From NCBI RefSeq assembly GCF_000478605.2, contig NZ_ASHX02000001.1, forward strand, positions 5,719,001 to 5,783,000: a stretch of DNA of 64,000 nucleotides, in the 5' to 3' direction. Positions within the stretch are counted from its first letter, which is position 1. Every line of letters begins with the position of its first letter. Shown here piece by piece: positions 1-8,201 of the stretch. This stretch comes from Streptomyces thermolilacinus SPC6 (GTDB taxonomy: Bacteria > Actinomycetota > Actinomycetes > Streptomycetales > Streptomycetaceae). The position numbers and the translations under genes were made by a program. The notes beneath the pieces were generated by a model that did not search any database, had not been told where the DNA came from, and saw only the letters and a list, made by a program, of their open reading frames with translations.

Positions 1-1331
1 CCCTGGCCGACGAACTGCGGCGCAGCCGCCCGAAGGACCAGCTCGCCGCGTCCGGCCAGGCGCAGTCCTGGCACCGCACCAGCGGCCGGCTCGCCGAGGG
101 CCGGGTCAGCGACATCAGCGTGCAGTGGGGGCAGGCCACCGCGGCCAGGTACGTCACACGCGACACGTTCCTGCACCGGTCGGTCTCCGGGTTCGACCCG
201 ACCGTGGCCCGCGTCGCCACCGGCGGCACCGCCACCGGCGGCGCCCCGGCCGCGAAGCGCGCCCTCGACGGCTCAGGCCCCGGACGGCCCCCCGCCTGGA
301 CCGAACCGGGCACCGCGCTCACCGCCCTGCGCGAACTGGAGCAGGCCGCCCGCGACTTCGACCCGGCCGTCGCCCAGGTCGTCATCGACTTCGAACTCGC
401 CGAGCAGGACCTCTGCCTCGTAGACACCGAGGGCCTCGTGCACGACGAGACCCGCCTGCTCAGCTACCTCACCGTCCGCGTCATCGCCCGCAAGGGCGGC
501 CGCGTCGCCACCGGCTTCTACACACCCGGCGTCAGCGGCCCCCTCTCGGACATCGACATGCGCGCCGCCGGCGCCGAGGTCGCCCGCCGCGCCGTCACCG
601 GCCTGTCCGCCCGCCCCGCCCCCGTGGGACGGCTGCCCGTCGTCGTCGCGGGCGGACGCGGCATGGTCCTCCTCCACGAGGCCTGCTGCCACCCGCTGGA
701 GGGCGACGAGGTGCTGCGCGGCTCGGTCTACGCCGGACGGATGGGCGAGGCGATCGCCTCCCCGCTCGTCACCCTGACCGACGACCCGACCGTCCCCGGC
801 GCCGTCGGCTCGTACGCGTACGACGACGAGGGGGTGCGCGCCACCCCCACCACCCTGATCGAGAACGGCGTCCTCACCGGCTGGCTCACCGACCAGGAGT
901 CCGCTGCCCGGCTCGGCCTCGCCTCCAGCGGCAACGGCCGCTGCACCACGGCCCTCCAGCCGCCCCAGCCGCGGATGACCAACACCTGCCTCGCCGCGGG
1001 CACCTCCACCGTGGACGAGATCATCGCCTCCACCGAGTACGGCATCTACGCCGAGCACGTCGGCGGCGGCGAAGTCATCGAGTCCACGGGCGAGTTCACC
1101 TTCCGGGTGACCAACGGACATCTGATCGAGAACGGGCGGGTCACCGACCCCATCGAGGAAACAACCATCACGGGAACGGGAACGCAGGTGCTCAGGGACA
1201 TCGACGCCATCGCCGACGACAGCACGGTCGGCGCCGCGAAGTGCGGCAAGTTCGGCCAGTGGGTGACGGTCGGCGTCGTCGGACCGACCCTCCGCGTCGG
1301 CTCCCTCCTGGTGGGAGGCACCAGCCGATGA
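1..1331 (+). CDS. TldD-like metalloprotease subunit, 5' end outside window
   Basis: Member of the TldD half of the TldD/TldE (PmbA) zinc metalloprotease pair, which in E. coli trims leader peptides such as that of microcin B17. The reading frame is open from base 3, so the start lies upstream. The metal-binding HExxxH motif is visible at 675-692 as HEACCH followed by PLEGD; the usual form is HEAxGHxxE(G/A)D, so the two cysteines are unusual. The C-terminal beta-rich TldD core (EYGIYAEHVGGGEV, then FTFRVTNGHLIENG) is intact. Its stop overlaps the TldE start (ATGA), so the two are translationally coupled. The downstream ligases suggest cleavage of a peptide product or leader; that role is inferred. 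Confidence 0.9.
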   Translation, partial: LADELRRSRPKDQLAASGQAQSWHRTSGRLAEGRVSDISVQWGQATAARYVTRDTFLHRSVSGFDPTVARVATGGTATGGAPAAKRALDGSGPGRPPAWTEPGTALTALRELEQAARDFDPAVAQVVIDFELAEQDLCLVDTEGLVHDETRLLSYLTVRVIARKGGRVATGFYTPGVSGPLSDIDMRAAGAEVARRAVTGLSARPAPVGRLPVVVAGGRGMVLLHEACCHPLEGDEVLRGSVYAGRMGEAIASPLVTLTDDPTVPGAVGSYAYDDEGVRATPTTLIENGVLTGWLTDQESAARLGLASSGNGRCTTALQPPQPRMTNTCLAAGTSTVDEIIASTEYGIYAEHVGGGEVIESTGEFTFRVTNGHLIENGRVTDPIEETTITGTGTQVLRDIDAIADDSTVGAAKCGKFGQWVTVGVVGPTLRVGSLLVGGTSR

Positions 1332-2689
1332 GCACCCTTCGCGACCCCTTCACCGGCGCCGAGGCACAGTCCGGCGCGAGCGACGCCCTCCTCGCCGAGG
1401 CCGCCCGCCACGGCGCCGACGCCGAGGTCTGGACCGCCTGGCACGAGACCGACGAACTCGTCTGCCGCGCCGGGACCGTCGAGCGCCGCAGCGAGGTCTC
1501 CTCCGGGGCCACCGCCCTGACCGTGTGGGCCGACGGAGACGAGGGCTACGCCGTACGCAACGTCCCCGGCGCCACCGACCCCGCCCTGGTCACCACCGCC
1601 CTCTCCATCGGCCGCGTCCTCGCCGCCGGAGACGCCGTCCCCGCCCCCCACGCGGACCGCGCGCCCCACACCCCTCCGGCGGCCCCCCTGCCCCGGATCG
1701 GCACCGGCGCCGCCGAGCGCCTGCGCGCCCTCGCCGAGGGCACCGGCGACCTGGAGGTCGAGCTGCGCGCCCGCGCCGACCGCACCCGCGTACGGCTCCA
1801 CCGCGCGGGCTCGGACCCCGCCCAGTACGACACCGGCGTCGCCCAGCTCTTCGCCCGGATCACCGCCCGCGGCGACGGCACCGGCTACATGGGACACCAG
1901 CTGTTCGGCCGCACCACGGAAGAGGTCCTCGACGCCGCCGAGCGCACCGAACTGGCGGAACTCGTCGCCCTCGCCCGGGTCCTCGCCTCCCGGCCGGTGG
2001 CCGTCCTCGACCACGACGACCTCCTCGTCGACGGCCGGGTCGTCTCCCGGCTGCTCACCCTCATCGCCCCCGCCTTCCTCCTCGACTCCGTCATCGAGGG
2101 CCGCTCACCCCTCAAGGACCGCGTCGGCGAGCGGATCGCCTCGCCCGGCGTCACCCTCACCGACGACCCCACCGCCCCCGGCTCCCCGCTCCCCGCCCCC
2201 TGGGACGGCGAGGGCACCCCCACCGGACCCACCGTGCTCGTCGAGGACGGTGTCCTGCGCGGCTTCCTCTCCTCCCGCCGCACCGCCACCGAGGCGGGCG
2301 CCCCCGCCACCGGCTCCGCCCACCGCGGACCCAACGGGGAGATGCCCACCGTCCAGCCCGGCTACTTCGTGCTGACCCACACCACCGGCCTCGGCACCGA
2401 GATCCGCCCGGACCGCACCGTGCTCCACGTCGTCCAGGCCAACGGCGCCCACACCTCCAACCCCATCACCGGCGACTTCTCCATCGGCGCCAACGCCGTG
2501 CTCGTCGCCCCCGACGGGACCCGGCGCAACGCCGGGAACATCACCCTCGCCGGAAACGCCTTCGCGCTGCTGCGCTCCATCGACGGACACGACGGCCGCG
2601 TCCGGGTCAACCGCAGCAACAGCTCCTTCGTCGCCGCCCCCGGCATATGGACCCGCGACCTCACCGTCGGACACCAGGAGAGCGCGTGA
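1328..2689 (+). CDS. TldE/PmbA-like partner subunit
   Basis: 453 residues, the usual size for TldE/PmbA. This is the non-catalytic-type partner: no HExxxH is present, while the family C-terminus is recognisable (VLHVVQANGAHTSNPITGDF and NAGNITLAGNAFALL). In known systems TldD and TldE form a heterodimer that threads unfolded peptides to the TldD zinc site. The ATG overlaps the TldD stop by four bases and the stop overlaps the next gene's GTG, so TldD, TldE and the exporter are one translationally coupled unit. That coupling with a transporter and ligases favours maturation and export of a small peptide over general proteolysis, an inference from context. Confidence 0.88.
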   Translation: MSTLRDPFTGAEAQSGASDALLAEAARHGADAEVWTAWHETDELVCRAGTVERRSEVSSGATALTVWADGDEGYAVRNVPGATDPALVTTALSIGRVLAAGDAVPAPHADRAPHTPPAAPLPRIGTGAAERLRALAEGTGDLEVELRARADRTRVRLHRAGSDPAQYDTGVAQLFARITARGDGTGYMGHQLFGRTTEEVLDAAERTELAELVALARVLASRPVAVLDHDDLLVDGRVVSRLLTLIAPAFLLDSVIEGRSPLKDRVGERIASPGVTLTDDPTAPGSPLPAPWDGEGTPTGPTVLVEDGVLRGFLSSRRTATEAGAPATGSAHRGPNGEMPTVQPGYFVLTHTTGLGTEIRPDRTVLHVVQANGAHTSNPITGDFSIGANAVLVAPDGTRRNAGNITLAGNAFALLRSIDGHDGRVRVNRSNSSFVAAPGIWTRDLTVGHQESA

Positions 2690-3945
2690 GCCTCCTGAAG
2701 AACCAGGCGTTCCGGCTGTTCTGGGGCGCCCAGACGGTCAGCATGGTCGGCACCAACATGACCAGGGTCGCCATCCCGCTCCTCGCCGCCGGCACCCTCG
2801 CCGCCACGCCGTTCCAGATGGGGCTGCTCCAGGCCGCGCAGACGGTGGCCTTCCTCCTCGTGGGCCTCCCCGCGGGCGTCCTGGTGGACCGCTCCCGGCG
2901 CCGCCCCATCCTCATCGTCAGCGACGTGCTGCGGGCGCTGCTGATGGCGGCGATCGTCGTGGGGTTCCTCCTCGACGCGGTCACCTTCGCCGCCCTGCTC
3001 GCCGTGACGCTCCTGGTCGGCCTCGCCACCGCCTTCTTCGAGATCGCGTACCAGTCGTACATCCCCGTCGTGGTCGGCCGGGACAACCTCGTGGAGGGCA
3101 ACGCCCGCCTGGAGAGCACCAACGCGGTCTCCCGGCTCGCCGGACCCACCCTCGGCGGCGGCCTGGTCCAGCTCGCCGGAGCCGTCGCCACCGTCTCCGT
3201 CCAGGCCGCCACCCACCTCGTCTCCGCGTTCCTCCTCTCCCGCATCCGCACCCCCGAGACGGTCCCCGAGCGCACCGAGCGGCGCCGCATGGGCCCCGAG
3301 ATCCGCGAGGGCCTGCGCTTCGTCCTGCGCGAACCGGTCTTCCGGGCCATCACCGGCTCCGCCGCCACCTACAACTTCTTCTACGCCGTCTCCCTGCCGC
3401 TGGTGATGCTGCTGCTCGTGGACGAGATGGGCCTCTCCGGCACGGCCGTCGGCGTGCTGATGGCCGTCAGCGGCGTCGGCGGGGTGATCGGCGCCGCCCT
3501 CGCCGGACGCCTCGCCCGCCGGATCGGGCAGGTCCGCGCCATGTGGACCTCGTACCTCGTGACCGTGCCCACCGCGCTGCTCATCCCGTTCGCCGACAGC
3601 GGCTGGAAGTGCCTGCTGTTCGCCGTGCCCTGGTTCGCCATGAGCTTCGGCATCGTCGTCTACAACGTCGGGCAGGTCAGCATCCGCCAGGCGCTGTGCC
3701 CGCCCGAGCTGCTGGGCCGGATGAACGCCAGCGTGCGGTTCCTCGTCTGGGGAATCCTGCCGCTCGGCTCGCTCACCGGCGGTGCCCTCGGCGAGTGGCT
3801 CGGCGTCCGCGGCGCCCTGCTCGTCGGCGGCGCGGGCATGAGCGCCGGCGTCCTGTGGCTGGTCTTCTCCCGGCTGCGGCCCCTGCGCGACCTCCCCGCG
3901 CCGGAGGAGTCCCCGTCGGGGGACGGCGCACCCGTGCGCACCTGA
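2686..3945 (+). CDS. MFS transporter (DHA3-type exporter)
   Basis: 419 residues with a string of hydrophobic segments consistent with 10-12 membrane helices. The N-terminus (NQAFRLFWGAQTVSMVG) and the motif-A-like loop GVLVDRSRRRP between helices 2 and 3 are typical of the MFS multidrug/macrolide-efflux (DHA3) branch. It starts at GTG 2686 inside the TldE stop (GTGA), so it is coupled to the protease genes. In this setting the likely job is export of, or self-resistance to, the product of the downstream ligases. The substrate cannot be read from sequence. The C-terminal tail (from about residue 400) is short and hydrophilic. Confidence 0.88.
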   Translation: MSLLKNQAFRLFWGAQTVSMVGTNMTRVAIPLLAAGTLAATPFQMGLLQAAQTVAFLLVGLPAGVLVDRSRRRPILIVSDVLRALLMAAIVVGFLLDAVTFAALLAVTLLVGLATAFFEIAYQSYIPVVVGRDNLVEGNARLESTNAVSRLAGPTLGGGLVQLAGAVATVSVQAATHLVSAFLLSRIRTPETVPERTERRRMGPEIREGLRFVLREPVFRAITGSAATYNFFYAVSLPLVMLLLVDEMGLSGTAVGVLMAVSGVGGVIGAALAGRLARRIGQVRAMWTSYLVTVPTALLIPFADSGWKCLLFAVPWFAMSFGIVVYNVGQVSIRQALCPPELLGRMNASVRFLVWGILPLGSLTGGALGEWLGVRGALLVGGAGMSAGVLWLVFSRLRPLRDLPAPEESPSGDGAPVRT

Positions 3946-3946
3946 G

Positions 3947-4044
3947 CCGCGCCCCGCCCGTCCCGAGCGGACCGCGCCCCACCCATCCGGAGCAGCCGCG
4001 CCCCGCCCTTGCCGAGCAGGCCCGCCCCGCCCTTTTCGAGCGAA
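3947..4044 (+). repeat. four degenerate ~25-bp tandem repeats
   Basis: Between the MFS gene and the first ATP-grasp gene lie four tandem copies of a degenerate 24-25 bp unit (starts 3947, 3972, 3996, 4021), built on CCGCGCCCCGCCC followed by a CCGAGC-type tail. No gene is visible; the ligase ribosome site follows directly at 4050. Confidence 0.6.
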
Positions 4045-4058
4045 CGAATGGAGTACCC

Positions 4059-5327
4059 GTGTCCCCCCGCTACGTAGTGTTCATCGACTCCCCGTGGACC
4101 GGCGCCGGTCAGGACTGCGCCCGCTTCCTGCTGGAGCAGGGCATCACGCCGATCATCCTGGCCGCCGACCCGGAGCACCTGCACCCCTCGCTGCTCCACG
4201 ACTACGCCGAACTCGGCGTCGAGATCCGCGCCTGCGACGTGGACTCCGCCGACGCGATCGTGGCCTTCTGCGAGGACCTCGCCACCCGCGGCGAGGTCGT
4301 GGGCGTCACCTCCGTCTACGAGTACTACTGCGACATGGGCGCCCGCGTCGCCGCCCGGCTGGGCCTGGCCGGCCCCGACCCGGCCGCCGCCGCCGTCTGC
4401 CGCTCCAAGTCCGCCATGCGCGAGGCGATGGCGGGCGTGCCCGGCCTCAACCCGCTGTTCCGGGTGGTGGACTCGCCGCAGGCCGCCGCGGCCGCCGCCG
4501 ACGAGATCGGCTACCCCGTCGTCGTCAAGCCGCTCGACCTCACCGGCAGCCTGTTCGTCCGCCGCTGCGAGAACGCCGACGACGTCACCGCCATCACCAC
4601 CGAGGTCATGCGCCTCGGCGAGTACCTCGGCCACGCGGTCACCCCGAAGGTGATCGTCGAGGAGTGCGTGCTCGGCGCCGAGTACTCCGCCGAGATCATG
4701 CACGGCAAGGTCCTCGGACTGACCGAGAAGATCGGCAGCGAGCCGCCCCTCTTCCTGGAGATGGGCCATGTCTTCCCGGCCTCCCTCCCCGGCGAGCAGG
4801 AGCGGCTGCTGGTCGAGAAGGCCGAACTCGCCGTCAAGGCCGTCGGCATCACCTGGGGCCCCTCCCACGTCGAGCTGAAGCTCACCGCCGACGGCAAGGA
4901 CGCCCGCGTGATCGAGGTCAACGGCCGCATCGCGGGCGACCGCATCCCCGAGGCCGTCCGCATCGCCAGCGGCGTGGACATGTGCCGCCTCCACATGACG
5001 GCGCTCCTCGGCGGCACCCCCGACCTGACCCTCACCGCCGACCGCACCGCCGCCATCCACTTCCTGATGCTCCGCTCCAGCGGCCACCTCGACGCCATCG
5101 ACGGCGTGGAGGACGCCCTCGCCGTCGAGGGCGTCCACGAGGTGCACATGCGGCCCGGCGTCCAGGCGGGCATCGACTACCGGGCCAACGGCTCCAACCG
5201 CGACCGGGCCGCCTGGATCATCGCCGAGGGCGCCGACCGCGACGAGGCCCTGGCCCGCGCCCACGCGGCCGGTGAGCGGCTCACGTTCACCTGGTCGCCC
5301 CTGGACGAGACCGGCCCGGAGGCGTAG
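4059..5327 (+). CDS. ATP-grasp ligase 1 (L-amino-acid ligase-like)
   Basis: 422 residues. Enzymes of this fold activate a carboxylate as acyl phosphate with ATP and join it to an amine, for example BacD, BL00235 and carnosine synthase. Visible are an N-terminal pre-ATP-grasp domain (1-110), the ATP-binding lysine in GYPVVVKPLD (K157), a glycine-containing loop (LTGS), and the metal-ligand motif IEVNGR (E286, N288) followed by IAGDR. The C-terminal 110 residues form the lid domain seen in dipeptide ligases. GTG 4059 is chosen because GGAG lies 5 bases upstream; the open frame extends further up without a ribosome site. It is first of three non-identical ATP-grasp genes here, so sequential bond formation on a short peptide is plausible. 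Substrates are unknown. Confidence 0.85.
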   Translation: MSPRYVVFIDSPWTGAGQDCARFLLEQGITPIILAADPEHLHPSLLHDYAELGVEIRACDVDSADAIVAFCEDLATRGEVVGVTSVYEYYCDMGARVAARLGLAGPDPAAAAVCRSKSAMREAMAGVPGLNPLFRVVDSPQAAAAAADEIGYPVVVKPLDLTGSLFVRRCENADDVTAITTEVMRLGEYLGHAVTPKVIVEECVLGAEYSAEIMHGKVLGLTEKIGSEPPLFLEMGHVFPASLPGEQERLLVEKAELAVKAVGITWGPSHVELKLTADGKDARVIEVNGRIAGDRIPEAVRIASGVDMCRLHMTALLGGTPDLTLTADRTAAIHFLMLRSSGHLDAIDGVEDALAVEGVHEVHMRPGVQAGIDYRANGSNRDRAAWIIAEGADRDEALARAHAAGERLTFTWSPLDETGPEA

Positions 5328-5331
5328 GACC

Positions 5332-6843
5332 GTGCCCCGCCCCACCCCGGCGCCGCCCGCGCCCCCGGCCCGTACCGTGCCCGTCCGCTTCGCCGCGGCC
5401 CGCCCCGCCACGGCGGGAGCGGCGGCCGGTGACGCGGACGACGCGCCGCTCACCTGGAGCCAGCGGTACTACCTGGCCGAGGTCGAGGCCGCCCGGGCCC
5501 ACGGGCGGGGCCTCAACGTGCCCCGCCTGTACCGGCTGCGCCCCGGGACCACCGAAGCCGGTGCCGCCGACGCGCTGCGCGCACTCCTCGAACGGTACGA
5601 GATGCTGCGCAGCCGCCTGGTCCACGACGAGGCGGGCGGCGTACGGCAACGGGCCCACAGCGCGGGCACCCTGGACCTCGCCGTCCACGAGGTGCGCGCC
5701 GGAGGCACGCCCGGCGCCGCCGAGCAGCACGCGCGCGCCGTCCTCGACGCCCTCACCGCCCCGCCCCTGGACCTGGCGGAGGAGTGGCCGGTGCGCGCGG
5801 CGCTCGTCACCGAGGACGGCCACCCGCGCCACCTGGCCCTGGCGTTCAGCCATGTCGCCGTGGACGCGTACGCACTCGTACCGGTCTCCGCGCACCTGGT
5901 CGAGCGGATCGCCGAGGCCGACCCGGTGGCCCGGACCGCGCCCGCCCCCGGCGCGCCCCCGCACGGCCCGCGCGAACAGGCGGTGGCCGAGGCGTCCCCG
6001 GCGGGGGAGCGGGCCGCGCGGCGGGCCCTGCGCCACGCCGAGGAGGCGTACCGCCGCATGCCCCCCGCCGCGCCCCCTGCCCCGCGCCCCGCCGCGAGCC
6101 CTCCGCCCGGCCCGAGGTACCGGTTCCTCAGCCACCGTTCGCCCGCCCTGGACCTCGCCGTGGGCGCCGTCGCGGCACGCACCGGGGAGTCGGCGGCCGC
6201 CGTACTGACGGCCGCCCTGATCGCCTTCGACGCCGTCAGGACCGTCCCCGTGCCGGACGGGGACGGGGCCGTCACCCGGTACGGGGCGGTGCACCTGATC
6301 TCCGCGAACCGGCTGCGGCCCGAGACCGCCGCCGCCGTCCTGCCGCTGTCCCAGCCCGTGCCCGCCTGCGCGGACACCGCCGGAGCCACCTTCGACGAGC
6401 TCGTCGCCCGCGCCGCCGCGGCCTCCCTGCGCGCCTTCCGCGCCGGCGGCGGCCCGCCGGACCGGCTGGCCGCGCTGCTACGGGCCGTGGAGGAGGAGCG
6501 CGGCGTACGGCTGGACCCCACCCCCGCGCTCAACTACCGGCCGCGCGCCACCGCCCTGCCCGCCCGCCCGGCCACCGCCGACGAGCTGGCGTCCGCCGCG
6601 ACGCGGGCCGTGAGCGAATGGACCGACGGCGACCCGTGGCGGGCGAGCCACTACCTCACCGCCGACGTGGACGCCTCCGGCATCCGGCTGGTCCTCCAGA
6701 CCGACACCGCCGTCCACCCCCCGGAGAGGGCCGAGCGGTGGCTGGCCGCCCTGGAGCGGCTGCTGTGCGCGGTCGCCCTGGACGCGCGTCGTCCGGCGCT
6801 GCCGGACGCGGACCCGTGGGGGCCGGACCTTCCGGCGGGCTGA
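5332..6843 (+). CDS. Free-standing condensation-domain-like protein
   Basis: 503 residues resembling an NRPS condensation domain without carrier or adenylation domains. Residues 39-95 (PLTWSQRYYLAE ... ALRALLERYEMLRSRL) match the domain start. The active site HHxxxDG appears as SHVAVDAY, so the second, catalytic His (H174) and the Asp (D178) are kept while the first His is Ser. A proline/alanine-rich linker (about 240-262) separates the N and C lobes. Stand-alone relatives form esters or amides with non-carrier-bound acceptors. The start is GTG 5332, four bases after the ATP-grasp 1 stop, with GGAGG at 5317. It may perform a transfer that the ligases cannot. An alternative is a PapA-type acyltransferase. 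Confidence 0.7.
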   Translation: MPRPTPAPPAPPARTVPVRFAAARPATAGAAAGDADDAPLTWSQRYYLAEVEAARAHGRGLNVPRLYRLRPGTTEAGAADALRALLERYEMLRSRLVHDEAGGVRQRAHSAGTLDLAVHEVRAGGTPGAAEQHARAVLDALTAPPLDLAEEWPVRAALVTEDGHPRHLALAFSHVAVDAYALVPVSAHLVERIAEADPVARTAPAPGAPPHGPREQAVAEASPAGERAARRALRHAEEAYRRMPPAAPPAPRPAASPPPGPRYRFLSHRSPALDLAVGAVAARTGESAAAVLTAALIAFDAVRTVPVPDGDGAVTRYGAVHLISANRLRPETAAAVLPLSQPVPACADTAGATFDELVARAAAASLRAFRAGGGPPDRLAALLRAVEEERGVRLDPTPALNYRPRATALPARPATADELASAATRAVSEWTDGDPWRASHYLTADVDASGIRLVLQTDTAVHPPERAERWLAALERLLCAVALDARRPALPDADPWGPDLPAG

Positions 6844-6880
6844 ACCCCCCTCGTACGAGACGGATTTGGGAGCACGAACG

Positions 6881-8131
6881 ATGGCAGACGAGCAGCAGCG
6901 CACGGTCCTCCTGGTCGGCGCGGGAGTGATGGCCGAGGGGTATCTGCACGCGGCCGGGGCGCTGGGACTGCGGGTGGGCGTCGTGGAGACCCCCACCCGC
7001 TACGCGGCGCTCAAGGACCGCTTCCCGTGCCTGGTGGACTTCGAGCCGGTGGACGAGGCCGCGGCCGACCGGGACGAGAGCTGGCCCGCCCCCGCGATGA
7101 CGCTGGCGGCCCGGCTGCGGCCGGACGCCGTATGGGGGTTCGCCGAGCCGCACGTCCTTGCCACGGCCATGGTCCAGCACCGCCTCGGGCTGCCGGGCCC
7201 CGGACTGGACGCCGCGACCGTCTCCCGCAACAAGGCGTTGCAGCGCGCCGAGTTCGGCCGCACCGGTCTGCCCCAGCCCGCGCACCGCCACACCCGCAGG
7301 CTCTCCGAGGCCACCGACTGGGCGCTGGAGCGGCTGCCCGTCGTGGTCAAGCCCGTGTCCTCCCAGGGCAGTCAGGGCGTGGAGCGGATCGGCACCCCGG
7401 ACGACTGGTCGGACGCGGTCGCCCGCAGGGACACCGAGGGGCCGCTGCTCGTCGAGCAGTACGTCGAGGGGCAGGAGTACAGCGTGGAGGCCCTGGTCCA
7501 CCGGGGCCGGGTGCTGTTCACCAACCTGACCCGCAAGGAGACCACCGGCCCGCCGCACTTCGTGGAGCTGCTCCACGAGGCCGGGTACGGCGCCGACCGT
7601 CCCGCGCTGCGGAAGGCGGCGGACCAGCTGTGCCGGGGCGTCGTCGCCGCGCTCAACATGGCGACCGGCATCGTCCACCTGGAGTTCCGGGCGGCCCTGG
7701 ACGACGAACCGGTGATCATGGAGGTGGCGGTCCGCACCCCGGGCGACCACATCATGGAACTCGTCGCCCGCGCCCACGGGTTCGACGCCTTCGGGGCGTG
7801 CCTGAGCCTCGCCCTGGACGAGGAGCCGTCCGTGCCGGACGGCCACACCCCGGTGCGGTCGGCGGGCAGCCTCTTCCTCTCCTCGCCGGGCACCGGCACG
7901 CTCGCCGCGCTGGACCTGTCCGCCTGGGCGGCCCGGCCGGAAGTGGCCCGCCACGACACCAGACTGGCACCGGGCACGCGGGTGCGCCCCGCCGAGAACT
8001 CGGGGGACCGGCTGGCGTGGGCGGTCCTGGACTGCGCCACCCCGGCCCGTACGCGGGCGCTCGCGCGGGAGCTGACCGCCGCCGCCGTGGTGGAGCTCGC
8101 CCCGGACGCGGAACCCGTCACCGGCGCGTGA
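6881..8131 (+). CDS. ATP-grasp ligase 2, lacking the metal-binding Asn
   Basis: 416 residues with an ATP-grasp fold: Rossmann-like start (VLLVGAGVMAEGY), ATP lysine in LPVVVKPVSSQGSQGV (K157) with a glycine-rich loop, and a C-terminal lid domain. At the metal site the expected ExNxR reads E281-V-A-V-R, then TPGDHIM, so the conserved Asn is Ala. The enzyme may use a modified metal site or be partly impaired. ATG 6881 is preferred over the upstream TTG because GGGAG ends 8 bases before it. It follows the condensation-like gene by 37 bases in the same direction, so it belongs to the same operon. Product and substrates are unknown. Confidence 0.82.
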   Translation: MADEQQRTVLLVGAGVMAEGYLHAAGALGLRVGVVETPTRYAALKDRFPCLVDFEPVDEAAADRDESWPAPAMTLAARLRPDAVWGFAEPHVLATAMVQHRLGLPGPGLDAATVSRNKALQRAEFGRTGLPQPAHRHTRRLSEATDWALERLPVVVKPVSSQGSQGVERIGTPDDWSDAVARRDTEGPLLVEQYVEGQEYSVEALVHRGRVLFTNLTRKETTGPPHFVELLHEAGYGADRPALRKAADQLCRGVVAALNMATGIVHLEFRAALDDEPVIMEVAVRTPGDHIMELVARAHGFDAFGACLSLALDEEPSVPDGHTPVRSAGSLFLSSPGTGTLAALDLSAWAARPEVARHDTRLAPGTRVRPAENSGDRLAWAVLDCATPARTRALARELTAAAVVELAPDAEPVTGA

Positions 8132-8201
8132 CGCCGACCGGGTGCGTGACGCCCGCCGGTCGGCAGGACCGCACCACCGAACCCCCATCTGAAGGAGCAT
8201 C

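Noticed and set aside
1525..3945. 806-residue frame ending in the MFS transporter
   Set aside because: The first 387 codons are a shadow of TldE; the transporter starts at GTG 2686 by overlap and content.
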